From contig OY970367.1 of NCBI GenBank assembly GCA_963718635.1, positions 3,596,001-3,660,000 on the forward strand: a stretch of DNA of 64,000 nucleotides, in the 5' to 3' direction. Under the pieces are notes generated by a model. That model did no database searches, had not been told where the DNA came from, and worked only from the letters and a program-made list of their open reading frames with translations. A program made the position numbers and the translations under genes. Source of the stretch: JAIOQJ01 sp963718635. Its GTDB lineage: Bacteria > Planctomycetota > Planctomycetia > Gemmatales > Gemmataceae. How positions within the stretch are numbered: the first letter of the stretch is position 1; every line of letters begins with the position of its first letter. Below are positions 1 through 10,719 of the stretch, one piece after another.

Positions 1-1
1 G

Positions 2-1079
2 CAGAACGAAGTCGTTCTTTTCACCGGCATTGCGCTCGGTTTAGTTCTGTTTAGTCTGGGCGGGGCGTTTCTCTATCGCGAAATCCGCGGCAGGCCGAGC
101 GCCCCGCCGCCGCCGCCCGATGGCGACGCCTCCGATTCGGTGATCTATCGCAACTCGGCGGGCACGACGCGCACGATGGATAGTTCGCCCTCCGGCATTC
201 TCGGCGGCATCGCCCGCGCAGGTCGAAGTCGTTCGAGCGGTCCGGGCGGCACGAGCATCATCAGCGGTTCGCACGCTCCGAATGCAGCCCCGACGCGTGA
301 TCAACAGATCGAGCCCGAACTGCGCATGGCCGGTTTCTATCGGCCTTCCGCCCTTGCCGAATACAAGTCCGTCCGTGCAATGCTTATCGTTCTGCCGCTG
401 GTGTTCGCAGCTGCTATTGCCTTGTTCACCGAACCGGCGCAGATGCCGTTGGTCGTGGTTGGGGGCCTGCTCTGCTCGGCGTTGGGCTACAGCATCCCGC
501 GTGTTTATATCAATCTCGCTGCGGGGTCGCCGACGCCGTGAAATCGAACGGGGCCTGCCCGCCGCAATCGATATGATCGTGCTGGGACTTGTGGCCGGCC
601 AAAACATACTCAATTCATTCCAACGCGTCTCCCAAGAAATACGGCGTTCATTCCCAATCCTTGCTGAAGAAATGCAACTCTGTTATCGGCAGGCGGAACT
701 CAATACGCTTGGCCACTCGCTGCGCGTCTGGGCGGAACGGAGCGGTGTGCAAGAAGTTTACAACCTCTCCGTAATTCTCGTACAGTCGGAACGCCAGGGC
801 GCGGACGTGTCGAACAGCTTGCTTGAATTCGCCTCGAGTTACCGAGTCACGCTGCGGCAGCGGGCGGACGCCCAGGCCAACCGCGCCAGCTTCTGGATGC
901 TTTTCCCGACGCTGCTGTGCATGTGGATTCCCGCAGCGATCATCCTGGCGGCGCCGGTCTACTTCGACTTCGCTGAGAAACGGCAGAAAAGCCGTGAAGC
1001 CATGACGCCTGCCGGCGCCAATGTGAACGACCCGATCGGCAAGCGCTACGAACCCTACATGAAGGGCGTCGAACGGTAG
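2..1079 (+). CDS. TadC-like type II/IV secretion F-domain protein, 5' truncated, one frameshift
   Basis: Inner-membrane platform protein of a Tad/type II-like secretion or pilus system, by family knowledge. The reading frame is open from base 2, so the start lies outside the window. Visible in order: a hydrophobic segment at bases 14-85, a proline- and serine-rich linker, two hydrophobic segments (bases 380-520), then the F-domain motif 'EIERGLPAAIDMIVLGL', and a C-terminal hydrophobic hairpin near bases 890-965. The frame changes at the GGGG run at 523-526: 'YINLAAG' is in one frame and 'RRRREIERGLP' in the next, which together make a continuous T2SSF domain. This is probably a base-call error rather than a real pseudogene. 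A TadB/TadA partner would be expected just upstream. Confidence 0.8.
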
Positions 1080-1222
1080 GTTTGTGGGAACAGGCTTCCC
1101 AGCCTGTTCGTTCGCCTGCCGAATCGGTCGGCAGCACAAAGCCTTCGCGTCATATTTAATAAGATTTTCTTCGATTTATCGGTGTGTGTTCCGATATTTT
1201 CGTGGTCCGACTTACAAACCAC

Positions 1223-4200
1223 TCATTTGCGTTCCGCGAGTTGTTCAAAGTAGCGCTTGATATAGGCGGCGTAATCTTCGCCGTAGCGAGCTTTCATATC
1301 GGAGATGATCTGATTGCGGATTTCGCCCGGGAGTTCGCCCCAAGGCTTACCTTTGAATTGCATCTGCATCGCGGGGAGGGTGTGCAAATCGTTGTCTTGC
1401 TTTTTAGCGCTGCCGCCTTCTCCGCTGCCGGTATTAGGCGTTTCGCGTTGTTGACTCGCGATGCGCCTCGCGGCCGTTCGCAAGGCAGCGACGGCCTGTT
1501 GCATCGCTTTGCCCGCGTTCTCTTTTTGCCCTGTGCGCAGTTCGGCGCTAGCCTGGCTCATGCGCTCTCCCGCCTCTGCGGCTGCTTGACCGGCAGCACG
1601 GTCGGATTGGGGATTGGTTTCTTTAGACATCTTGTTTTCCGGCGACTGCAAGTCACGACCTGCCTGTTTTAACGAGTTGGCCGCTTCTTCCTGAGCAGCG
1701 CGAGCCATTTCGCGTTCGTTTTTCATTGATCTCGCTTGCGCAGTTCCGCATAGCTTCGGCAGCCTGGTTCAACTCGTCCGCGCCTTTGCCGATAGAGGCA
1801 TTCGGCATTTCTTGCTTTCGCTGTTCGACCATCCTCTGGGTTCGCCCAGCTAGCTGTTCAATCTCTTGCTGCAACTGCTTCTGACGTTCAAGTTGCTGTG
1901 CTTTGGCCGCTTGGCCGTCGTTGTCGAGTTCGTCGAGTTGCGCGAGTATGTCCTTTTGGCGTCTCCTGAGATCGACGGCACGGGGCTGCCATTCCTTTTG
2001 AGCTTCGGCTGCGGCGAGCTTAGTCAATTCCTCGACGTTCTTTTTGCCGTGAATCTTAGCCAGGTCGATGCGCCCATTTTTCAAATGCTGAGTCGTGGCG
2101 GAGGCGTGGCGAGCGCTGGAAGAAGCCACGGATGATTCGGGATCGACCAAAATGCCAGCCGCCATTTCGAAGGAATCTTTCTCGATCGCTTCTTGATCGC
2201 GAATGATGGCGGCAAGCGGATTCGCACTATTCTTCGGCGGCTCCTTGTTCGTTTGTTCGTTCACGCGAGCCAGCTCGTCGCGAAGTTTCCCCTGTTGCTG
2301 CGCGAGACGGCGGGCCCGCTCGGCCTGCTTACGGCTCGGCAAGCCGCCAATGGCTTCATCTTTTTGATCGGCCGGCGTCGGAACTTTCTCGCTCGGTTTG
2401 ATTTTGTCCGCCAGGCGCTGCAAAGATGTCGCCGCCTCGGCGGCAGCCTTCGCCAGTTGTTCGGGCGAGCCCGCCTGTTGAGCGCGGTTTAGCGCGTCGA
2501 TCGCCGCGCGCTTTTCGCTCTGGGCATCACCAGGCCGCAACTCTCGCGCTTCGTCGGCCAACTGCTGCATCTGCTTCCGCAGATCAGTCGTGCCCGATAG
2601 ATCTTTCTTAGCAAGGCGATCAGCGGCATCCTTTGCCACCCGCTTTTGCTTTTTTGCCAGCCGATCAGCCTGTTCGTTGTCGTCGTGCCGTCCGTTCACT
2701 TGGTCGGCCAGTTGTTGCAGAGCGCGGGCGGCCGCTTCGGCAGTAGTCGCTGCGTCGGCGGGCGTGGTTGCTTGCTCGGCTTTTCGAGTGAGAGCAAGCG
2801 CATCGTCTTTGGTCGAAGCGGCTTCCGGCGCGGATAATTTCTGAACGGCATCGGCGATTTCGGATTGAAGTTGTTGCAACTCGCGCGTCCGCCGGGCGTC
2901 AGGTTGCCGTGCGTTGCGTTTCAACTGCTGCACCAGGTCGTGCTGTTTTTTCGCCAAGCGATCCGCCTGTTCATCCGCCGGCGTCTTCCCATTCAGCGCT
3001 TGTTCGAAACGTTCGAGTTCACGGCGGGCGGCTTGCTGGGAAGCGCTGATGTCCTGCGGTTGGCCAGCATCGAGATCGCGCTTGGCCAGACGCAACGCGG
3101 ACTCTGCTTTGGCTTGACGTTCTTCCAGGCCGGGGGCGTCAAGCTTACTCAGGCGGTCGGTCATTTCCGATTGTCGCTTTGCTAATTCTGGAAGGCGGCG
3201 GGCAAGTTCCGCCTGGTTCTCTTTGCTCGCCGCTTCGGCAAGACGAGCAACCGCTTCCTGTTCCTGGCGTAACTTGAGCGCTTCAGGCCGGGAAAGGCTC
3301 CAGCGCTTTTCTTGAGCGGGAAGTTGCTCCGCCAGCTTCCTCAGGGCATCGCGAGTTTGCTGCATTCGGGCGTCTGCGGTCGGCATATCGTTTTTGCTCA
3401 GAGCGTCGTTGACGCCGGCGGCGCCCTCAACGGCGTCTTCACGTCGACCTTGGCCAGCCACGAACTCGGCCGGAATGGATAGTTTTTCGGCTGCTTTGCG
3501 GATGGCCTGTTCTTGCTTCTGGAAAGAGGCGATGCGCTCCGGCGAAAGTTTGTCTATCGTTGCTTTCGACGCGTCGGCCAACTGTTGCCGCAGGTTTTCC
3601 TGGAGTCGTTCGAGCTGGCGTGCCGCTTCGCGCGGTCGCGGGCGCGGGCGACGGCAGTCTCCAATTCGGTCGCCAGGCGACCGAGCTCGAATGCCGCGCG
3701 CTCCTGCTGCTCGACGGCGTCGCCTAAGTTGCCCTCTCGCACGGCAGCTGTCGCGCGGTCGATCTCTTCGAGCTTCAAGGGAGACACGGGACCGGCCCGC
3801 GCGGCGGCGGCAGTGCTTTCCCCCAGTTCACGTGCGCGATCGCGCAGGTCTTGCTGTCGCTCGAGCAAGTCCGCCAGTCGCATTTCCCGGCTGACTTGAT
3901 CGATGCTCTTCATCGAATCAGTCAGTTCGCGCAACTCCTGTTCGAGGCGTTGCGCTTCATTTGCCGCACGATCGAATTGCTGTCTCTTCAGTTCGGCGAT
4001 TGCCTGTCGTAACGGCTCATTCTCTTGCTGGAGTTTGCTCAGGCGGTCGGCAAGTTCCTGTTGTTTGGCCGACAGTTCCTCAGGCGCCGACGGCTCGGCG
4101 ATGCCCGTCTTATCGGCCAATTCTTTTTGTTGATTGGCCAACTCTTCCAATTGGCGGCGCGTCAGCCGGGCTTGCGCCACGCGTTCATTCGCCTGCAGAA

Positions 4201-6183
4201 GAATGGCGATCTTACGGCAAGCGTTTTCCAGCGAACTCTCGGCGGCCGAGAGATTTTTGCCGCGAGGCTCAGACTTATCGTCTTGGTGGGCCTGACGTAT
4301 TGAAGCAATGGCCGGGCGCAAATCTTGTTCCGAAACGGCGCGGATCCCCTCTGCCAATCGGTTCAACTCGGATGTTAGGGCAACTTCTTTGGCCAATTCC
4401 TCCACGTTGACCGCCGACTCCGTGACATTCCGGCGTATTTCCGCCAGGCTTTCGACCTCCGCCGGCTTCAATGTGTTCGCTTTCGCATTATCGATCTTGA
4501 AGCGGAACAATTCTCGCTGTTCTTGCAGAAGGGCCGCCTGAATAGCCTGTAACCGTTCGGCGATGTCTTTCTTCCGTGCGGCGATTTCTTGTTCTTCCAA
4601 CGGCGCAGCGTTGCGATCAACGCGCAAATCGACCCATCGGCCGTCGGCCGGGTAATGACTCTTTTGGCCGGACAACTTTGCTTCAGGAATGTCTCGATTG
4701 TCGGTGGCAGTCAGCCGATAGGCAACGCGATCGCCTTCTTCAACGAGCCCGCCGAGATCGAGGAAGAGGTCGCCTTCCGCGTGAGGGGTGGCTGCTCCCT
4801 TCAGCTTTAGCGGCATTAGCGTGGCTGGACGATCGTTGATGCGCAATTCGAGCGCGACTTCAGCTATGCCAAAATCGTCGCTCACTGCACAAGAGATGGG
4901 GCAGCGTTCCTTCGGTCGCACTAAACCTACCTGAACGGATAAGCCGGCAACGCGCTCAAACTTCGGAGGCGTGTCAAGAGTCACCCGGAGCGGCATTTCC
5001 TGAAAGCTCGTTTTCACCTTCTCCACTTCGGCGTGCAGTCGATATTCGCCGTCCGCCAGCGCCTTGACAGCCATGTTGATCCGGCCATCGGCGGCAACCG
5101 TAAGATTTATACGGTTGGGGCGCTGACCCCTTCAAGACGAGTAGTCTGCGGTTTCCACTCGAGCCAAGCAGCGCTCGGCAGGCGATTGAACTGCAATTCG
5201 AATGCGATGCTGCCGTACTGCAAGGCACGGAGGTCCGAGAGACCTTCGAGCTGCAACGGCCGTTCGTCTGCCTTTTGAGCATACTTGGGGGGCGCGATGG
5301 TAATGCGAGCGCTTTCAATGCGCACGGGGTCAATTACGCTGACGCGATGCCAATCGCTTTCGGCGGAACCGCTTTGAATTTGATATTCGAAATCGCGATC
5401 GAGCGGGCCACGCTTCAGATAGGCCTCGCGCTTGGTTTCATCAAAAATCATCGGAACGCGTTCGGTGCCACGATCGGTGCGTAGCAGAGCAGTGGCGGAA
5501 TCTGGGAAAGCGATGTCGGGTTTCGTTGCTTCGATGATGGCCGAGAGCGTGGTCTGTTCGCCGCGTTTTACGGCTGGATCGCCCGAAGTAACAATAACTC
5601 GATAACCTACTTCAACAATGGGGGTATGCCAAGGCACAAAGAAACGCTGCGCCTGTTCAGCCGCCTTCGGCACAGTGACGAGCGGCGTTACAACAGCTGC
5701 AAGCAGGACAAGGCTTAGCCCGGCTAAGACGAATGTCGCGGTGAGGGGCGCCGCCCGATTGAGGTCGAGTTTCTGCGTTCGCGTCTCGACATCGTAGACC
5801 AACATTTCAACGAGGTGAGGCGAACCATTCGCCAGGTCATCGCGACCAGCTAATTCCACGGCAGTCGTGAGCCGTTCGCCCAGACGCGGGTATTCTTTTT
5901 CAATTGCCGCGGCCAGACCTTCCGTATCCTGCAGCCGGGTGAACGGGCCAAAGATAAAACGCCTTATTTCAAAAAGGGCGAGCCCCAGCCAGCCGGCAAG
6001 CAAAATGGCTCGAGCGGTGATCGACAGCCGTATAAGGGCATCCAGCGAAATGGCGACCAAGGCGAATGCAAGCAGCAGCAAAAGCAGTCGGCTCAACCCG
6101 CGCAACACATTCAACCGATAAACGCGTCGGCTCAGTTCAGCAAGGCGAACGTCCAGCGTCTTCGGCAGCGGATTGATGGCCAT
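1223..6183 (-). CDS. Large DUF4175-like membrane coiled-coil protein, three frameshifts
   Basis: The reconstructed product is about 1650 residues; its function is unknown. The N-terminal piece (6183 to 5107) has two closely spaced hydrophobic segments near residues 20-75, then a third near residue 145. It is followed by beta-rich sequence and then more than 900 residues of Ala/Glu/Gln/Lys/Arg-rich coiled coil, and a short C-terminal tail with 'PWGELPGEIRNQIISDMKARYGEDY'. The pieces are 5107-6183, 3554-5074, 1653-3581 and 1223-1726. Changes of frame fall at a GGGG run (5117-5120), in a GC-repeat (about 3629-3641) and at a TTTTT run (1719-1723). Each junction restores sensible sequence, for example 'ARQLERLQENLRQQLADASKAT' without a gap, so I treat it as one gene. 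It matches what I know as the planctomycete DUF4175 family, which often lies near secretion or MoxR-type genes. Confidence 0.75.
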
Positions 6184-6311
6184 TCGAGATCCCGGGTGCG
6201 ATGGCAGGGTGCAAATTGATTGTACTTAGCTTGCCATTCATGCAGCAACAGGGAACCTCAATTAGGTGCGCCAATAGGTTCTAGGAAATTTACGAAACGA
6301 TCGGAACAGTC

Positions 6312-6442
6312 TTACCCTCCCCCTGGCTTTGCAGGGGGAGGGCAGGGTGGGGGCAGAGCGTCTTGCCCAAAAACAAACGTCAGGCAGTCGCAGCCGTTCC
6401 CCCCACCCTGCCCTCCCCTTGCAAAGCCAAGGGGGAGAGTAA
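6312..6442. repeat. GC-rich dispersed inverted repeat, copy 1
   Basis: This copy fills most of the gene-free stretch 6184-6530. Two arms of the type CCCTCCCCCTGGCTTTGCAG and its complement flank a central segment containing 'AGAGCGTCTTGCCCA'. The same central module recurs at 34614-34686 (inverted) and 48387-48447, and the G/C arms alone recur at 44467-44500, 49470-49510 and 60712-60760. It is therefore a dispersed element and not a simple terminator. Confidence 0.8.
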
Positions 6443-6530
6443 AACGGGGTCCAGTAGCATCCACCGCACTGGACGAAAAAACTTCAAATGGCGCAACTTC
6501 TAAACGCCGGTTGGTCGGTTAAACATTGCA

Positions 6531-7988
6531 TCAGGATTTTGCCGCTATTTGCTCGAGTTGCGTTGCTAAGTCCGTCGCGGACTGTAGTCGTTCGGCCGGC
6601 TCAATCGCCAGACATTTCGTGAGCAAGGCCCTTAAGGCAGCGGGAACATCGACATGTTTCAAGCTGTTATTGACCAGAGCGGGCAAACTGGCGTGATGGG
6701 CGAGAACTTGGAGCACGCAATCCCCTTCAAAAATAGTCTGTCTCGTCAGCAGCCGGTGCAAGATAAGGCCTAGCGAAAAGATGTCTGTCGCGGAGGTAAT
6801 AATGCCAAAAGCGGGATCTAACTGTTCGGGCGCCATGTATCCCGGCGTGCCCGCCCATTGTCGCGCCGCCGCGGCCGGAGAAGTGGGCGACGTGGCTAAA
6901 CCGAAGTCGCTGACGACTATTCGACCGGAATGGGAAAGCAGCAAATTGCTCGGCTTGAGATCGCAATGTACAATGCCCTGCTGGTGCGCATAGTCTAGCG
7001 CTCTTGCCGCCTGCGCGACCCAAGCGCATGCTTGGGCAGCGGATGCCGCATGTCCGCGAGTCGCCTTTTCCAAGTCTTCACCGTCGATAAATTCCATGGC
7101 GAAGAAAAGGCCGCCGCCCGGAGTCTGGCCAACTCCATAAACCTGCACAATTCCGGGGTGACACATATCCATGACCATGCGCGCTTCTTCCAGAAAACGT
7201 TGGACCGCACCGGGAAAAGACCAACGGGCTTTGCGGAGCATTTTCACCGCAATTTGGCGGGATGCGCTCCTCTGCCACGAACGGTAGACCTTCCCCATGC
7301 CGCCGCTGCCTACCATTTCGAGCAACGAGAAATCGCGATAGTCTAACAAATTGGACGGACTTGGAACCGGCGAGACGCTCTCAACACGACCGATATGTGG
7401 CGTTTGCTGAAATACGGCGCCATCCTCGTCGGCAATTAGCCGTTGCCAAGTCGATCGAATTTCTTCTAGTACGCGGCGTGCGGTACGCGGCGACAATCCG
7501 GCGCTTTCGGCGATCTCGTTCCAGTCGTGATCGGACAGACGCATTTCAAGCACCTGTTGTTGCAACGGTGTCAGTTTCTGCATGAATGTTGCCAATTGAT
7601 CCGCGAAAGCGAGCGCTTCAAGCGGGGTCGGGCCATCGCCGATTTGCAATGTCGCGAGATTAAGTGGGCGTTCTCGGCTCGCCGTACGTTTCAGAGCGCG
7701 GTGATGAGCAATTTGTCTACGAAGTTTGTTCAGCGTGATGGTGACAAGAAGTTTCCACAAATCGCCGCTGTTCTTAAGCGTGAAGTCGCCTTTTCGGGCA
7801 TGCAAGAAAAAAGTGCGATAGGCGGAACAAACCACGTCTTCCGGATCGAATCGTTTCCTCATTCCTGGGCTCAGTTGCCACCGCACCATGTCGTTGAGAC
7901 GCTCAACGTATCGCGCAAAAAGCGCTTCAGCTGACCCGCATTCATCCGCTCGAAGCCCTTCGACCAGATCCACGGATGTATTGGCCAT
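6531..7988 (-). CDS. ECF sigma factor fused to a Ser/Thr protein kinase
   Basis: A 485-residue fusion. Residues 1-190 are a sigma-70 family ECF protein: region 2 includes 'RFDPEDVVCSAYRTFF', and region 4 includes 'LTPLQQQVLEMRLSDHDWNEIAESAGLS', a helix-turn-helix. Residues about 215-485 are a Hanks-type kinase with the glycine loop 'GSGGMGKVYR', the lysine in 'IAVKML', catalytic loop 'HCDLKPSN' (HRD changed to HCD), 'DFG' and 'GYMAPEQ'. No membrane segment is visible, so it should be cytoplasmic. The start chosen is ATG at 7988 ('MANTSV'); 8045 is an alternative, while the frame upstream of that runs into the divergent ferredoxin gene. The arrangement suggests a kinase that tunes its own sigma factor (inference). 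Confidence 0.88.
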   Translation of the reverse strand: MANTSVDLVEGLRADECGSAEALFARYVERLNDMVRWQLSPGMRKRFDPEDVVCSAYRTFFLHARKGDFTLKNSGDLWKLLVTITLNKLRRQIAHHRALKRTASRERPLNLATLQIGDGPTPLEALAFADQLATFMQKLTPLQQQVLEMRLSDHDWNEIAESAGLSPRTARRVLEEIRSTWQRLIADEDGAVFQQTPHIGRVESVSPVPSPSNLLDYRDFSLLEMVGSGGMGKVYRSWQRSASRQIAVKMLRKARWSFPGAVQRFLEEARMVMDMCHPGIVQVYGVGQTPGGGLFFAMEFIDGEDLEKATRGHAASAAQACAWVAQAARALDYAHQQGIVHCDLKPSNLLLSHSGRIVVSDFGLATSPTSPAAAARQWAGTPGYMAPEQLDPAFGIITSATDIFSLGLILHRLLTRQTIFEGDCVLQVLAHHASLPALVNNSLKHVDVPAALRALLTKCLAIEPAERLQSATDLATQLEQIAAKS

Positions 7989-8087
7989 GGCTTTTAAATA
8001 TTCCGGAAATTTTTGGCCAGCGAACTCCGCGATTCTGCATCTCATCGCCGGAATCGTTCCCTTGTTTCGCCCGTTTGAGGAGAGTTC

Positions 8088-8348
8088 ATGGCATTCGTCG
8101 TAACTGAACCGTGCCGAGGATGCAAGTATACCGACTGCGTTGTGGTCTGCCCTACGGAATGTTTTCATGAGGGCGATGACATGTTGTACATCGACCCCGA
8201 ATCGTGCATTGATTGCGAAGCCTGCGCGTCCGAATGCCCCGTCACCGCCATCTATCACGATGATCAAGTGCCAGTGCAGTGGCAGTCGTATATCGCGCTC
8301 AATGCCGAAGGCGCGAAGAAGTTCCCGGTGATTCTGGAGAAGAAATAG
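8088..8348 (+). CDS. fdxA: 7Fe (3Fe-4S/4Fe-4S) ferredoxin
   Basis: An 86-residue ferredoxin of the FdxA / Azotobacter FdI type. The N-terminal cluster has Cys9, Cys12, Cys17, Cys21 and Cys25 in 'CRGCKYTDCVVVCPTECF'; the second cluster motif is 'CIDCEACASECP'. The C-terminal extension 'LNAEGAKKFPVILEKK' is typical of this family. A strong ribosome binding site (GAGGAGAG) lies just before the ATG. It is a soluble electron carrier and its redox partner is not visible here. It is divergently arranged with the sigma/kinase gene, about 100 bases away, so the two may share a control region. Confidence 0.95.
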   Translation: MAFVVTEPCRGCKYTDCVVVCPTECFHEGDDMLYIDPESCIDCEACASECPVTAIYHDDQVPVQWQSYIALNAEGAKKFPVILEKK

Positions 8349-8404
8349 TTTCTAGGCGCTCGAGGTGAAATAAGCCGCCTCTTGTTAGCCGGACGCCCAA
8401 GAAA

Positions 8405-8457
8405 GCAAGCGACTGGAGTCAGTTTTTTCTCCGGTCGCTCACGCTCCGGGCTCGCCA
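8405..8457. repeat. Palindromic dispersed repeat (CTCC-GTCGCT-ACGCTCC-GGCTCGCC type)
   Basis: The arms 'AGCGACTGGAG' and 'CTCCGGTCGCT' form a hairpin that continues into 'CACGCTCCGGGCTCGCC'. The same sequence with 28-base arms occurs at 63229-63337. It lies between the ends of the convergent ferredoxin and S46 peptidase genes. Confidence 0.7.
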
Positions 8458-8469
8458 AAATCAGTGCTG

Positions 8470-10550
8470 TCACCGCTGGCGCAACTCGTCCACCATCGCG
8501 GGGCAATCGTACAATTTCCGCAACACTTCGAGGATGCCCTTGGAGTGGACCGAGATATGACGCGCTTGCACTTCGGTATAGACGAAGTTGCGCACGAGGC
8601 CGTGCCGATTGCGGTCGAAGTTGATGCCGACGAACTCGCCGGCGCGATTCAATACCGGGCTGCCGCTGTTGCCGCCGATCGTGTCCGCCGTCGAAACGAA
8701 ATCGAAGGGCGCCGAGTGATCGAGTTTTGCCTTGCCCTCTCTCCATCGCGACGGCAGATCGAAAGGCTCGCGAAAGCCGAGCGCCTGAGCGCGTTCATAA
8801 AGCTCATTAAACGTTGTGCAGTAGGGAAGATCCACGCCATCGACGTTGTAGCCTTTCACCGTCCCGAATGCGAGGCGCAGGGTAAAGGTCGCATCGGGGG
8901 CGACACCTCGCCCCAGCGCCTGAAAGCGAAGACGCGCGAGTTCTCCGTAAGCTTGGCGCTCCGGCTCTTCGACCTCTTCTTCGAACCGCCTGCGCAGCTT
9001 GCGGCTTCGCCATCGATATCACGGGCAAAGACAACCAGCGGATCGCGGCTGTCGTCGAGTGCTTTGGCGCTGCCGGCAACCAGTTTCTTTCGTTCGTCGA
9101 CGTCGGCCAGTTTTGTGCCCTCGATAAGGCTATCGACACGTTGCGGGGGAGATTTTCCACCGAGGACTTTGACGACAAGGGGATGCTCGGCCCCCAGTTG
9201 CTCCGCCATGAAGCTGAGCGATTGTTGAAAGCGAACACGCTCAAAGGCAGGATAGATAGGCGCCGGTGAAAAGAGTTGAAATTTCAGCGACTCCAAATTT
9301 GAGTCGCGATATTCGCGCAAGCGGTCGGCATTCGGCTTACTGACTTCGCCGGTCAAGCGAAGGAGGTGGCGGGCGATGCCGAACAACTCGGAGGAAAACG
9401 CTTGGCCGGTCTCGAGCAGCGAGTATTCTTTTTCAAAGGTCGCCAGCTTTTGCTGGCGCTTGCGATTTGTTCAATCGCTTTGCGATAAGCGGCCCGATCC
9501 TTTTCCGGAAGCTGTTCGTTGAGCATGAACTCGGCTTCTTGCTTTGCCTTCATCACGGCCGGATCGAGCAATCCCTGATATTGACCGCTAAAGGCTTTCC
9601 GAGAATTGGCGTAACCGTGAAGGACCGTGGCTGCCTGCCGCCGCTGCTCCGGTCCGCGCTCGGAGTATTGCAGCGAGATCGCTTCCATCGCCCGCAAGCG
9701 AGCGAGCGTATAGGGCAGCGTCACATCGCGGCGATGCTTTAGTTTGTCGTATGTCTCAAGTCGATTCGTCGTGCCCGGGTGACCGGTCACGAATACCAGT
9801 TCCCCTTCCTTCGGACCTGTTTCGCTAAAGCGAAACCAATGCTTAACTTCAACCGGCTTATCTTTTTCGTAGGCGCGGAAAAAAGAAATATCGAGATTGA
9901 AGCGCGGATATTCGAAGTTATCGACATCGCCGCCAAAAGAGGCGATCGCCTGCTCGGCGCGAAGACTAATCTCACATCAGTATATTTCTTATAACGATAC
10001 AGGTGATAGTGCCGCCCTGGTACAGTGTGACAATATCACTGCGTAGGCCGGACTTATCCATTGACTCTTTTTCGATCGACGACATAGCCGACCGCCGAGC
10101 CGCAAACGCCTGAGCGGGCGTCATTTCCGGCTTCACGGCGGCATTCACTTCCTTGGTTACGTCGACGATTTCTTGCAGCACGTTCAGTTCGAGATCGGGA
10201 CATTTCAGTTCGTCGGCATGGGTCTTGGCATAGAAGCCATCACGCAGCAAATTTCGATCTTTCGTGCTCAATTTTTGCAGGGCGTCGGCGCCAATGTGAT
10301 GGTTGGTGATGATCAACCCATTCGAAGAAACAAAGCTGCCCGAACCGCCGTTGTTGAACCGGATCGACGCCAAACGAGCATGTTCAAGCCATTCATCGGT
10401 CAGGTCGAAGCCGTACTTCTGCTTAAGCATCTCGCGCGGCGGCTCGTTCAACAGCCACATCCCCTCATCCGAGCGCGCGGTCATCGGCAATATCCCCAAT
10501 AGTAGCAAATAAAAAAATGATCGGAGGTGCATGAAAGCTCGTAGAGACAT
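8470..10550 (-). CDS. S46 family dipeptidyl-peptidase-like serine peptidase, four frameshifts
   Basis: About 690 residues when reconstructed. The N-terminus 'FFYLLLLGILPMTARS' is a signal peptide, so it is exported. Family S46 (DPP7/DPP11) landmarks are all present: the His in 'GLIITNHHIGADALQKLS', the Asp region 'GGDVDNFEYPR', 'ELVFVTGHPGTTNRLETYD', and the nucleophile Ser in 'STADTIGGNSGSPVLN'. The pieces lie at 9972-10550, about 9787-9972 (two frames), 9353-9790, 8856-9386 and 8470-8859. The four changes of frame are near 10011, 9957, 9455 and 9003, and each is explained by one missing base. ATG at 10532 is an alternative start. It probably removes dipeptides from proteins in the periplasm. 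Confidence 0.88.
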
Positions 10551-10623
10551 TGGGCTGCGCCTGAGACTCTGTTAGCTTGGTCGAATTAATATATGATGGT
10601 TCAAGAAGCCGAGGCAGCGAACT

Positions 10624-10681
10624 GTAGCCGCATTCGCCAGTATGCGGGTTTGAGAACCCGCATACTGGCGAATGCGGCTAC
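10624..10681. repeat. Perfect 27-bp inverted repeat
   Basis: Two perfect 27-base arms starting GTAGCCGCATTCGCCAG are separated by TGAG. The hairpin lies between the 3' end of the glutathione peroxidase gene and the 5' end of the peptidase gene, both on the minus strand. There is no T-run on either side, so it is not a standard terminator. Related sequence occurs at 47451-47545. Confidence 0.85.
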
Positions 10682-10719
10682 GATAAACTGCCAACGGTTT
10701 GCAGATGCTTTTCTGGCTT

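Noticed and set aside
648..1139. 163-residue minus-strand frame opposite the TadC-like gene
   Set aside because: It is an antisense shadow; the plus strand carries the family motifs.
10624..10681. Transcription terminator
   Set aside because: A strong hairpin, but no T-run follows on either strand, and a relative occurs at 47451; it is treated as a dispersed repeat.
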